Source: Planotetraspora phitsanulokensis (GTDB lineage Bacteria; Actinomycetota; Actinomycetes; Streptosporangiales; Streptosporangiaceae). Taken from it: a stretch of DNA of 64,000 bases. This document shows, piece by piece, positions 39,720 through 47,880 of this stretch. The translations under genes were made by a program, and so were the position numbers. The notes under the pieces are model-generated. The model saw only the letters and a list, made by a program, of their open reading frames with translations, was not told the origin of the DNA and searched no databases. Location of the stretch: the NCBI RefSeq assembly GCF_016863295.1, contig NZ_BOOP01000009.1, positions 353,744-417,743 on the forward strand. The letters run 5' to 3'. Position 1 is the stretch's first letter, and the number at the start of each line of letters is the position of its first letter.

Positions 39720-40158
39720 GGGGGATCTCCTGACTGGTCACGGTTGAGTAATCGGACATTAAGCCAAGAACAACTCAAACCCCAAGCTGTCGCCACGAAA
39801 TTTTACTTTTGCCCTATACAGTCACAAACACCTCAAAGTGACCGCCCATAGCGGGAAACCCGCAGGTCAGCGGGACATCAGGGCGCACATGCGAGAACCA
39901 CTCAGGGCGCCCCGGCGCACGGAAGGCCCGTCATGAGGCCGCACACGCCCGCGAGCCCGAGGGACGCCCGACCGCGAACCTGACACGCGGACGGTCACGA
40001 GCCCCGAGGCGCCCACCGCCGTTCCGTGCATGATCACGAACGGCGTTCGCCCAGGTCAGGGTGGGAATCTACGAATCTACGCATGATCCCGCCCGGAGGG
40101 TGGGCAGGCCGGCCGCCCTGATCGCGAAGGTGTGCATGATCACGCGGAAACGGGGGCG
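39720..40158. other. intergenic region with repeated GCATGATC words
   Basis: The first 130 bases are AT-rich and may hold the promoter of the RlpA-like gene. Further on, three copies of GCATGATC(A/C)C occur at about 40028, 40081 and 40133. I see no gene here. Confidence 0.5.
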
Positions 40159-40220
40159 TTGACCGGTGACTTTTCCAGGAGTAACTTCGATCAAACTCTT
40201 AGGAAACTTAACTAAGAGTT
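40159..40220 (+). promoter_or_regulatory. LPMO promoter and operator
   Basis: A -35 box TTGACC (40159-40164) and a -10 box TAACTT (40182-40187) are separated by exactly 17 bp. Seven bases later, over the expected start point, lies a 9-bp inverted repeat AACTCTTAG/CTAAGAGTT (40194-40202 and 40212-40220). Position suggests repressor binding at the transcription start. It does not match the DasR consensus; the regulator is unknown. Confidence 0.65.
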
Positions 40221-40276
40221 AAATCAGAGCAGACGCCGTGAACTGCATGAACACCCCCCACCGAAGGAGATGCCTG

Positions 40277-41161
40277 ATGAGCAGGAAGCGAACTGCCGCG
40301 ATCGTGGCCGCCCTCGGCAGCATCCCGTTGCTGGCCGTTCCCGCGGCCCTCGCCCACGGCACCATGCAGAACCCCGTCAGCCGCGCCTACGCGTGTTTCC
40401 TGGAGGGCCCCGAAAGCCCGCAGTCGGCGGCGTGCAAGGCGGCCGTCGCGGCCGGAGGCACCCAGGCCCTCTACGACTGGAACGAGATCAACCTCGCGAA
40501 CGCGGCAGGCCAGAGCCGTTCGATCATCCCGGACGGCAAGCTGTGCAGCGCCGGCCGCGACAAGTACAAGGGATTCGACCTGCCGCGGACCGACTGGCCC
40601 GCCACCAGCCTCAACCCCGGCTCGTTCACCTTCACCTACCGCGCGACCGCGCCGCACCGCGGGACCTTCGAGCTCTACCTGACCAAGGCCGGCTACAACC
40701 CCGCCCAGCCGCTGAAGTGGTCGGATCTGGACGCCACCCCGTTTCTCCGGGTGACCGACCCGCCGCTGACCAACGGCGCCTACGTGATGACCGGCACGAT
40801 CCCCTCCGGCAGGACCGGCCGCCACCTGATCTACTCGATCTGGCAGCGCTCGGACAGCCCCGAGGCGTTCTACACCTGTTCCGACGTCACCTTCGGCGGC
40901 GGAGGCAACCCCACCCCGACGCCCACCCCGACCCCCACGCCTACTCGGACTCCGACCCCGACGCCCACGCCGACCCCGACACCCACGCCCACGCCCACGC
41001 AGACCCCGCCCGGTTCCACCCCTGCGTGGAAGACCGGAACCGCCTACGCGGTCGGAGCGAAGGTCACCTACGGCGGGTCCACCTACCAGTGCCTGCAGGC
41101 CCACACGTCCCTGGCCGGGTGGGAGCCGCCCAACGTCCCCGCCCTGTGGAAGAAGATCTGA
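40277..41161 (+). CDS. AA10 lytic polysaccharide monooxygenase with CBM5/12
   Basis: A 294-residue secreted copper enzyme. A 26-residue signal peptide ends in AALA so that His27 (HGTMQNPVSRAYACF) becomes the N-terminal copper ligand; the second His of the histidine brace is in RATAPHRGTFELYL. YSIWQRSDSPEAFYTCSDV closes the catalytic domain. A Pro-Thr repeat linker leads to a C-terminal CBM5/12-like module (WKTGTAYAVGAKVTYGGSTY, then AGWEPPNVPALW). AA10 enzymes cleave crystalline chitin or cellulose oxidatively; the CBM favours chitin. ATG 40277 follows AAGGAG. Monocistronic, with a clear promoter and terminator. Confidence 0.93.
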   Translation: MSRKRTAAIVAALGSIPLLAVPAALAHGTMQNPVSRAYACFLEGPESPQSAACKAAVAAGGTQALYDWNEINLANAAGQSRSIIPDGKLCSAGRDKYKGFDLPRTDWPATSLNPGSFTFTYRATAPHRGTFELYLTKAGYNPAQPLKWSDLDATPFLRVTDPPLTNGAYVMTGTIPSGRTGRHLIYSIWQRSDSPEAFYTCSDVTFGGGGNPTPTPTPTPTPTRTPTPTPTPTPTPTPTPTQTPPGSTPAWKTGTAYAVGAKVTYGGSTYQCLQAHTSLAGWEPPNVPALWKKI

Positions 41162-41169
41162 CCCACCTC

Positions 41170-41204
41170 GTACGGCCCGCCCGGCGCTCGCCGGCGGGCC
41201 GTAC
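41170..41204. terminator. bidirectional terminator hairpin
   Basis: GTACGGCCCGCC (41170-41181) and GGCGGGCCGTAC (41193-41204) make a perfect 12-bp stem with an 11-base loop between the convergent LPMO and LanC-like genes. Confidence 0.8.
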
Positions 41205-41218
41205 CCGCAGGGGGACGG

Positions 41219-42544
41219 TCAGGAGCCGTCGCCCAACATCCGCGCCGGCACCGGGATCGCGGGGAAGGGGTTGTCGGGCAGCAGGATCATGCGCCGCGGC
41301 GCCGCCGCGAGATCGGCGGCGTCGAGATGGAGCAGCGCCGACCCGATCCCCGCCGCCCCCACCATGTAGCCGGTGTCCGCCGTGACCTCCCACGGGCGCA
41401 GCCGCCGGTAGGCCTGGTACCAGCGGTAACCGGTCTGGTCGTGGGCCGTCGCCCGGCCGATGAGGTCCTGCCCGACCGACCGGGCGTGCTGCAGGTACGT
41501 CTCGTTCCCCGTGGCGGCCCACAGGCCGATGAAGAACTCCAGGAGCCCCGCGCTGCCGCAACACTGGCACGCCACGTTCCAGTAGCCGGAGGTGTGCCGT
41601 CGCGGCACTCCGCTCTGGACGACGCCGTGCGCGAGCCGCTCGACCCAGTCGAGGTCGCCCGGGTCGCCGGTGACCCGGTACAGCTCGTAGAACATCCGGG
41701 CGACTCCCGCCGAGCCCGAGCAGAACCCCAGGTAGTGCAGGCTGCGCCCCTGCGGCACGTGGTGCGGCACCATGGCGCACTTGTCGGTCACCACGCTGAC
41801 CGTACGGACGAAGTCGGCCCCCCTCCGCGCGGCCGCCAGGAACCGCTCGTCCCCGGTCACGCCGTACAGGCGGGCGAGCAGGAAGGCGGTGCCGGCCGTG
41901 CCGGAGAGGAAGCCGGGGGTGACCGCGTCGACGGGCAGGTCGGCGCAGGAGCCGTCGCCGAACCGGTGCCCGGGCACGGCGAGCGAGGCGATGCGCTCCC
42001 CCGCCTCGACGGCCACCTCCTCATAGACCGGGACGCCGAGGATCCCGGCGGCGTGCAGCAGCGCGAGCACGATGCCGCCGTCGCCCCGCTGGGCGGGGTC
42101 GCCGGTCCACCCGATGCCGTCGCCCAGCGGGCGCACGCTGCGGACGAGCTGGTCGGCCGCCGCCCGGGCGGCCTCGCCGATCCGCTCGTCGTCGGTCGCC
42201 CAGCCCACCTCGGCCATGGCGAAGACGGTCCCGGCCAGGCCGTGATAGAAGGTCAGGTCGGGCTGGTCGGGCCACGTCGCGGCGAGGTACCGGGCCCCGG
42301 CCCTCGCGTCGTCGAGATAGGCCTCGTGCCCGGTGGCCGCGGCCAGTTCCAGGAAGAACAGGACGATCCCGGCCGCGCCGGAATAGAGGGACGACGGATG
42401 ACCGGCCTTCGCCGATCGGCCCTGCGGGTCGGGATTGGCGACCCAGTGGCGGCCGAGCCCGTCGTCGGCTGCCGCGGACCGGACCCAGCGCGCGGCCATC
42501 ACGGCGGCGGTGGTCGGCGTCTCAGCACATGCCCACGAGCTCAT
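41219..42544 (-). CDS. orphan lanthionine synthetase C-like protein
   Basis: A 441-residue protein built from the alpha-toroid repeats of LanC (SLYSGAAGIVLFFLEL, FYHGLAGTVFAMAE, FLSGTAGTAFLLARLYG). The zinc-site motifs are altered but present: GFCSGSAGVARMF for the first Cys and ACQCCGSAGLLEF for the second, where lantibiotic cyclases have Cys-His-Gly; here the His position is Cys. No LanB, LanM or precursor peptide lies nearby. It could be a eukaryote-like LanCL enzyme or a structural relative. ATG 42544 lacks a ribosome-binding site, but a GATAAT box lies just upstream. Confidence 0.82.
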   Translation of the reverse strand: MSSWACAETPTTAAVMAARWVRSAAADDGLGRHWVANPDPQGRSAKAGHPSSLYSGAAGIVLFFLELAAATGHEAYLDDARAGARYLAATWPDQPDLTFYHGLAGTVFAMAEVGWATDDERIGEAARAAADQLVRSVRPLGDGIGWTGDPAQRGDGGIVLALLHAAGILGVPVYEEVAVEAGERIASLAVPGHRFGDGSCADLPVDAVTPGFLSGTAGTAFLLARLYGVTGDERFLAAARRGADFVRTVSVVTDKCAMVPHHVPQGRSLHYLGFCSGSAGVARMFYELYRVTGDPGDLDWVERLAHGVVQSGVPRRHTSGYWNVACQCCGSAGLLEFFIGLWAATGNETYLQHARSVGQDLIGRATAHDQTGYRWYQAYRRLRPWEVTADTGYMVGAAGIGSALLHLDAADLAAAPRRMILLPDNPFPAIPVPARMLGDGS

Positions 42545-42716
42545 AGCTCATTATCCCATATTGTTGGTAGGTAATAGGGTTACATTCGGGTGCGGATCCC
42601 TCACCGTTCTGGCGGTCCGATCGGCATTATCCAGGTGTCCTGCGCGGATCGGCTCGACCGGCACCACGGCTACGGCACCACGCGTGTGGGCATGATTTCG
42701 CGGACCGGAAAGATTT

Positions 42717-43112
42717 TCAATCGATCACCCGGTGGTCCCGTCGCAGCGGGTGATCCGACGGTATCTCCACGATGACGACGGGCGTCCCGTCGGGGTCCTC
42801 GATCCACATCTCCACCAGCCCCCACGGCTCCGTCACCGGTTCGCGGGAGATCGTGACCCCGGCGGCCGCCAGCCGGTCGCGCTCGGCGTGGACGTCCCGG
42901 ACCTGGAGCCAGATGGCCGGTCCCCGGCCGGAGGGGCCCTCCGACCGTCCGGAGACCTCGAGCAGCCCCTGCCCGAGGAAGAACACCACGCCCGGGTCGT
43001 CCGCCGGTCCGAACTCCCGGAAGACCGCCAGGCCGAGCACGTCCCGATAGAACCGGCGGCTCGCGTCGAGGTCGGCGGGGCGCAGGAGGATGCGGCTGCT
43101 CAGGACTTCCAT
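42717..43112 (-). CDS. VOC-family protein
   Basis: A 131-residue VOC protein. SSRILLRPADLDASRRFYRDVLGL is the first module and MWIEDPDGTPVVIVEIP the second, with a Glu in the metal position. ATG 43112 follows AGGATCC; the frame continues upstream to 43154 without support. Reaction unknown. It diverges from the PPOX gene and shares the gap that carries two DosR-like boxes. Confidence 0.82.
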   Translation of the reverse strand: MEVLSSRILLRPADLDASRRFYRDVLGLAVFREFGPADDPGVVFFLGQGLLEVSGRSEGPSGRGPAIWLQVRDVHAERDRLAAAGVTISREPVTEPWGLVEMWIEDPDGTPVVIVEIPSDHPLRRDHRVID

Positions 43113-43180
43113 AGGTGGATCCTGCCCACGGTCGCCAGGCCCGTCACCCGGCACCCCGCACCCTCACCCGGCGGGGCGCC

Positions 43181-43216
43181 GGGGCCTTTCGTCCCTCGCA
43201 CAGGGGCCGGAAGGCC
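43181..43216. promoter_or_regulatory. pair of DosR/DevR-like boxes, 22 bp apart
   Basis: GGGGCCTTTCGTCCC (43181-43195) closely fits the DosR/DevR palindrome GGGAC-N4/5-GTCCC; a weaker GGGGCCGGAAGGCC starts at 43203, exactly 22 bp later. They lie 154-190 bp before the PPOX gene. The same 22-bp arrangement occurs at 46131-46167. Confidence 0.6.
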
Positions 43217-43369
43217 GTGCCGCGGGCACACGCGGCGGGCGACGCTTGTCTCACGGCGGTCCAGGGGCGTGCCCGCCGAGCATGCCCAGCCGTATGCCCC
43301 GTTGCGCCCACCGGCGCACCCACCAGGCCGCCGGGAGGCGTCACGCGGCCGAGCGATCAGGAGACCCAC

Positions 43370-43831
43370 ATGACGGAAAGCTCCCGGCCGGCCCGCGAAT
43401 CCGGGCCGGCCGTGTCGTCCCTGCCGGAGAAGATCGACACGGACGAGTGCCTGCGCCTGATCGCACCCGGCGGCGTGGGCCGGGTCGCCTTCGGCACCGG
43501 CGCCGGACCTGTGATCTTCCCGGTCAACTACACGATCGCCGAAGGCGCCGTCCTCATCCGCACCGCCTTCGGTGGGCCCATGGACGAGGACCTGCGAAGC
43601 GGCGTCGAGGGCTGCGAGCTGATGATCGCCTTCGAGGTCGACCGGTTCGATTACACCGCGCGAGAAGGCTGGAGCGTCCTCATCCGGGGCGGCGCCCACC
43701 ACCTGATCTCCGACAGCGAGCACGCCGCGGCCGTGTCCACCGGCCTGGAGTCGTGGGCGGGCGGCGAGCGGGACCTGTACATCAAGGTCGTCCCCGTGGA
43801 GATCACCGGCCGCCGCGTCTCGCGATCCTAG
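43370..43831 (+). CDS. pyridoxamine-5'-phosphate-oxidase-like flavin protein
   Basis: A 153-residue split-barrel protein: [19 protein letters not shown], then [18 protein letters not shown] and a [11 protein letters not shown] strand, the layout of the PPOX/Rv-type flavin- or F420-binding family common in hypoxia regulons. ATG 43370 follows AGGAG; upstream parts of the frame are not coding-like. It precedes the alcohol dehydrogenase by 10 bases and is preceded by paired DosR-like boxes, so an oxygen- or redox-stress role is likely (inference). Confidence 0.85.
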   Translation: MTESSRPARESGPAVSSLPEKIDTDECLRLIAPGGVGRVAFGTGAGPVIFPVNYTIAEGAVLIRTAFGGPMDEDLRSGVEGCELMIAFEVDRFDYTAREGWSVLIRGGAHHLISDSEHAAAVSTGLESWAGGERDLYIKVVPVEITGRRVSRS

Positions 43832-43841
43832 GATCACGGGT

Positions 43842-44909
43842 ATGGGAGACGCTCAGCCCGCGGCGGGGCTTCCGGCGGAGATGGACGCCTGGGTCGTGGC
43901 CCGCCCGGGGCCGATGGACACCCACCCCCTGGAGCGGGTCAGGCTGCCGGTGCCCGTCCCCGCGCCCGGCGAGCTCCTGGTCCGCGTCGAGGTCTGCGCG
44001 GTCTGCCGTACCGACCTCCACCTCGCCGAGGGCGACCTCCCGCCCCGGAGGCCGCGGACCGTTCCCGGACACGAGGCCGTGGGCAGGGTCGCGGCCCTCG
44101 GCCCCGGCACGACGGGGCCGCCGCCCGGCGCGCGGGTCGGCGTGGCGTGGTTGCGCTCGACCTGCGGAGAGTGCCGCTACTGCCGCCGCGGAGCGGAGAA
44201 CCTGTGCCCGTCGTCCACCTACACGGGCTGGGACGCGGACGGCGGCTACGCCGAGTATCTGACCGCCCCCGCCGCCTACGTCTACCCGCTCCCCGACGAC
44301 GCGGACGCCACCGGCCTCGCGCCCCTGCTGTGCGCGGGGATCATCGGCTACCGCGCCCTGCTCCGCGCCGACCTCCCGCCCGGCGGACGGCTCGGCATCT
44401 ACGGTTTCGGCGCCTCCGCCCACCTGACCGCCCAGATCGCCGTCGCCGAGGGCGCCGCCGTACACGTGATGACACGGTCGGCGGCGGCACGGGCGCTCGC
44501 CGCGGAGCTGGGCGCGGCCTCCGTGGGCGGCAGCGCCGACAGCCCGCCCGAGCCGCTCGACGCGGCGATCCTGTTCGCCCCCGTGGGCGATCTCGTGCCC
44601 GTCGCGCTGGACGCGCTCGACCGGGGCGGCACCCTCGCCATCGCGGGGATCCATCTGACCGACATCCCGGCGCTCGACTACGAGCGCTCCCTGTTCCAGG
44701 AGCGCACCCTGCGCAGCGTCACCGCGAACACCAGGGCGGACGGCCGGCGGTTCCTGGAGCTCGCGGCCGTCCACCGGCCCCGGGTGACGACCACGCCCTA
44801 CTCGTTCCACGAGGCCGACCGGGCGCTGCGGGACCTCGCCGCCGACCGCGTCGGGGGCGCGGCCGTACTGATCATGGGCAGCAGCCCGGAACCCAGCAGT
44901 GTGATCTAG
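43842..44909 (+). CDS. zinc-dependent MDR-family alcohol dehydrogenase
   Basis: A 355-residue medium-chain dehydrogenase. [17 protein letters not shown] gives the catalytic-zinc Cys and [15 protein letters not shown] the catalytic His/Glu; [18 protein letters not shown] holds four Cys of the structural zinc. The nucleotide site is [17 protein letters not shown]. It is in an operon with the PPOX protein. Its TAG and that of the convergent CBS gene share the same CTAG. The substrate is unknown. Confidence 0.9.
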   Translation: MGDAQPAAGLPAEMDAWVVARPGPMDTHPLERVRLPVPVPAPGELLVRVEVCAVCRTDLHLAEGDLPPRRPRTVPGHEAVGRVAALGPGTTGPPPGARVGVAWLRSTCGECRYCRRGAENLCPSSTYTGWDADGGYAEYLTAPAAYVYPLPDDADATGLAPLLCAGIIGYRALLRADLPPGGRLGIYGFGASAHLTAQIAVAEGAAVHVMTRSAAARALAAELGAASVGGSADSPPEPLDAAILFAPVGDLVPVALDALDRGGTLAIAGIHLTDIPALDYERSLFQERTLRSVTANTRADGRRFLELAAVHRPRVTTTPYSFHEADRALRDLAADRVGGAAVLIMGSSPEPSSVI

Positions 44910-45376
44910 CAGGGCGGCAGGACCGGCTCCAGCCGGAACAGGCCGCCGCGCACGTCCATCGGGCCGCGAGGGGGCGTGGCCCTGCCGGCGACGGCCTTCA
45001 GGACGTCGAGCGCGGTGACGAGGCCTTCCAGGATCCCCGCACCACCGGTGACGGGTACGACGTCGACGTCGGCGTCGATCATCAGCGCGGCCACGGCCGA
45101 CAGGGGCATCTCGGGTGTGGCGCACGGGCAGGGCTGGGCGTCGAGCAGGCGGACCACGGGCACGCTCGACTGCTCTGCCGGCCCTCCCGACCAGTGACAG
45201 GCCAGGTCCTCGCGCCTCAGAACGCCGACGATCCGTGATTCGGCGTCGATCACCGGAAGGTGATGCAGGTCGGCACGGCGCATGAGCTCCCACGCCATCA
45301 GCGGGGACTCGTCCGGCTCGACGGTGACGAGCATCCGGCTCATCACGTCGGCCGCTCTCATGGTTTCGACGGTCAT
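44906..45376 (-). CDS. CBS-domain protein
   Basis: A 156-residue protein of two CBS motifs: [19 protein letters not shown] to [20 protein letters not shown], and a second pair ending [22 protein letters not shown] pairs bind adenosyl nucleotides and act as energy sensors. ATG 45376 follows GGGGAGG. It lies 35 bases downstream of the CBS-BON gene on the same strand, so the two form an operon. It is similar in kind to Hrp1 of the mycobacterial DosR regulon. Confidence 0.87.
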   Translation of the reverse strand: MTVETMRAADVMSRMLVTVEPDESPLMAWELMRRADLHHLPVIDAESRIVGVLRREDLACHWSGGPAEQSSVPVVRLLDAQPCPCATPEMPLSAVAALMIDADVDVVPVTGGAGILEGLVTALDVLKAVAGRATPPRGPMDVRGGLFRLEPVLPPC

Positions 45377-45411
45377 CGGTGCACCACCTCCCCGGGCCCT
45401 CGGCACAGCCC

Positions 45412-46077
45412 TCAGATGTATAGGGGCGGGACGGTCCTGCCGAGATCGTCCTCCGCGAACGAGAAATCGGCCTCCACGTCGACGACGCCGTCCACCTGCC
45501 ACACCGCGTCGAGGAGGATCGCGATCCGCGACCGGCGGTCCACGCTGCCCACCAGCGACACCACGCCGTCCTCCACCTGGACCGTGCAGCTGCGGGTGAA
45601 CGGCCCCACCATGGCGAGCACCTCGTCGCGCACGTCCTCCGGAGACCGGGAGAAGACCTTCAGCAGGTCCGCCTGGCGGACGAGGCCGAGGATGCATCCC
45701 GTCCGGGCGTCCACCACAGGAAGCTGCCTGATCCTGTTGTCGCGCATGAGCCGCGCCGCATGGCGCAGGGCCGTGTCCTCCGTGACCGTCACCGCCGGGG
45801 CCGTCATGATCTCCGCCGCGGTGCGGCCCATCGCCTTCCTGCGCTGACGGCGGCGCGCCGCCCCTTCGAAGATCGAGTCGCCGGTCCGTCCTCCCCCGAT
45901 CCCCTTGAGCAGCAGGTCGTCGTCGGAGATCACGCCCAGCACGCACCGGTTCCGGTCCACGACCGGCACGGCGTCGACGTTGAAGCGGCAGACGGCGTTG
46001 ACCACGTCGGTGAACGAGGCGCCCGTCTCGACCGCGATCACGAACCGGCTCATGACGTCACGCACGGTCATCGGCAC
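45412..46077 (-). CDS. CBS-CBS-BON domain protein
   Basis: A 221-residue protein with two CBS motifs (TVRDVMSRFVIAVETGAS to CVLGVISDDDLLLKG; AAEIMTAPAVTVTEDTAL to CILGLVRQADLLKVF) and a C-terminal BON domain (TVQVEDGVVSLVGSVDRRS). A basic Arg/Lys stretch RRRQRRK lies between the CBS motifs. GTG 46077 sits five bases after GGAGG; an ATG six bases on is possible. The divergent gap carries paired DosR-like boxes. Proteins of this layout are typical of actinobacterial dormancy/stress clusters. Confidence 0.87.
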   Translation of the reverse strand: MPMTVRDVMSRFVIAVETGASFTDVVNAVCRFNVDAVPVVDRNRCVLGVISDDDLLLKGIGGGRTGDSIFEGAARRRQRRKAMGRTAAEIMTAPAVTVTEDTALRHAARLMRDNRIRQLPVVDARTGCILGLVRQADLLKVFSRSPEDVRDEVLAMVGPFTRSCTVQVEDGVVSLVGSVDRRSRIAILLDAVWQVDGVVDVEADFSFAEDDLGRTVPPLYI

Positions 46078-46130
46078 GGCGCCCTCCTCCCCCCAGCACC
46101 AGCCTCGCCTCCGGATCCCGGGCGGGGAGT

Positions 46131-46167
46131 GGGCCGAAAGTCACTGCTTGGCGGGACCTATGGCCCT
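46131..46167. promoter_or_regulatory. pair of DosR/DevR-like boxes, 22 bp apart
   Basis: GGGCCGAAAGTCAC (46131-46144) and GGGACCTATGGCCCT (46153-46167) both resemble the DosR/DevR box and start 22 bp apart, in the 132-bp gap between the divergent CBS-BON and response regulator genes. Confidence 0.6.
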
Positions 46168-46209
46168 ACGGGGATTTCGGAAACCTAGCGTTCAAACGGA
46201 CATGATTTG

Positions 46210-47880
46210 ATGGTTGCCATGGCAAATCCCGCGATCCTGACCGTTGATGATGATCCGGCCGTTTCGCGCGCCGTGGCCCGAGACGTCCGACGCAGATACG
46301 GCGATCGTTACCGGGTGGTCCGCGCGGAGTCGGGAGATTCCGCCCTGGAGGCCATCCGGGAGATCAAGCTGCGCGGCGAGCAGGTCGCGGTCATGCTCGC
46401 CGACTACCGGATGCCGCACATGAACGGCATCCAGTTCCTCGAGCAGGCCATGGAGTTCTTCCCGCTCGCGCGCAGGGTCCTGCTGACCGCCTACGCCGAC
46501 ACCGACGCCGCCATCGACGCCATCAACCTCGTCGACCTCGACCACTACCTGCTCAAGCCGTGGAACCCGCCGGAGGAGAAGCTCTATCCGGTGGTCGACG
46601 CGCTGCTCGACGCGTGGCTGGCCACGCCCGACACGTCCATCCAGGAGACCCGGGTCATCGGCCACAGGTGGTCCGCGCCGTCGTTCGCCGTACGGGACTT
46701 CCTGGCCAGGAACCTCGTGCCGTACCGGTGGCTGCTGACGGACGATCCGGAGGCCGCGCGCCTGCTCGCCGCGGCCGGGCTGACGGAGGCCGACGTGCCG
46801 GTGGTGGTCACGCCGGACGGCAAGTCGCTGGTCAAGCCGACCGAGGCGGATCTCGCCGCCCACGTGGGGTTGTCGACCACCCCCGCCTCGGAGTTCTACG
46901 ACGTCGCCGTGGTCGGGGCGGGGCCCGCGGGGCTCGGCGCCGCCGTCTACGGCGCGTCCGAAGGGCTGCGGACGGTGCTCGTCGAGCAGCGGGCCACAGG
47001 CGGGCAGGCCGGCCAGAGCAGCCGGATCGAGAACTACCTCGGCTTCCCCAACGGGGTGTCCGGCGCCCAGCTCACCGACCGCGCCCGCAGGCAGGCCCTC
47101 CGGTTCGGCGCGGAGCTGCTGACCACCCGCGAGGTGGTCGGCCTGGAGGGCGGAGGGACCACGACCCGCCTCCTGCGGTTCGGCGACGGCACGGCCATCG
47201 CGGCCCACACGGTGGTGCTGGCCACCGGCGTGTCCTACCGCAGGCTCGACGCTCCGGGACTCGACGAGCTGACCGGGCGTGGCGTCTTCTACGGCTCGGC
47301 GTCGACCGAGGCGCCGAGCTGCGCGGACCAGGAGATCTACATCGTCGGCGGGGCGAACTCCGCCGGCCAGGCGGCCGTGTACTTCTCGCACTACGCCCGG
47401 CGGGTGCACATCCTCGTGCGAGGCGACGATCTCAGTCGCTCCATGTCGCACTATCTGATCGACCAGATCAAGGACGTCCCGAACATCGAGGTGCATCCGC
47501 GCACGACGGTCGTCGGCGGCGAGGGTTCCGACCACCTCGAACGGCTCACGCTGTGCGACGGACGCACGGGCACCACGAGAACCGTGGACACCTCCTGGCT
47601 CTTCGTTTTCATCGGCGCCGAGCCGCGCACCGACTGGCTCGGCGACGCGATCGCCCGCGACCGGCACGGTTTCGTGCTGACCGGCCCCGACCTCCTCGCC
47701 GAGGGGCGACGGCCGGCCGGGTGGGCGCTCCCCCGCGACCCCTACCACCTGGAAAGCAGCATGCCCGGCGTCTTCGCCGCGGGCGACGTACGCTCCGACT
47801 CGGTCAAGCGCGTCGCCTCGGCGGTAGGCGAGGGCGCGATGGCGGTGTCCCTCATCCACCGCTACCTGGAGGCGCAATGA
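46210..47880 (+). CDS. response regulator-thioredoxin-reductase-like fusion
   Basis: A 556-residue fusion. Residues about 5-130 are a CheY-like receiver: VDDDPA acidic pair, phosphoacceptor Asp in LADYRMPHMNG, LLTAYAD and LLKPW. Residues about 235-555 are a thioredoxin-reductase-like flavoprotein: VAVVGAGPAGLGAAVYGASEG, VVLATGVSYRRLD, IVGGANSAGQAAVYFS and PGVFAAGDVR. The redox-active CxxC of thioredoxin reductase is replaced (FYGSAST), so thiol transfer by the standard route is unlikely. ATG 46210 is used; ATG 46219 is close. The stop overlaps the histidine kinase start. Confidence 0.88.
   Translation: MVAMANPAILTVDDDPAVSRAVARDVRRRYGDRYRVVRAESGDSALEAIREIKLRGEQVAVMLADYRMPHMNGIQFLEQAMEFFPLARRVLLTAYADTDAAIDAINLVDLDHYLLKPWNPPEEKLYPVVDALLDAWLATPDTSIQETRVIGHRWSAPSFAVRDFLARNLVPYRWLLTDDPEAARLLAAAGLTEADVPVVVTPDGKSLVKPTEADLAAHVGLSTTPASEFYDVAVVGAGPAGLGAAVYGASEGLRTVLVEQRATGGQAGQSSRIENYLGFPNGVSGAQLTDRARRQALRFGAELLTTREVVGLEGGGTTTRLLRFGDGTAIAAHTVVLATGVSYRRLDAPGLDELTGRGVFYGSASTEAPSCADQEIYIVGGANSAGQAAVYFSHYARRVHILVRGDDLSRSMSHYLIDQIKDVPNIEVHPRTTVVGGEGSDHLERLTLCDGRTGTTRTVDTSWLFVFIGAEPRTDWLGDAIARDRHGFVLTGPDLLAEGRRPAGWALPRDPYHLESSMPGVFAAGDVRSDSVKRVASAVGEGAMAVSLIHRYLEAQ

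Noticed and set aside
46192..47877. A 561-codon open frame antisense to the response regulator fusion
   Set aside because: No recognisable domain; the plus-strand product is well supported by receiver and flavoprotein motifs.
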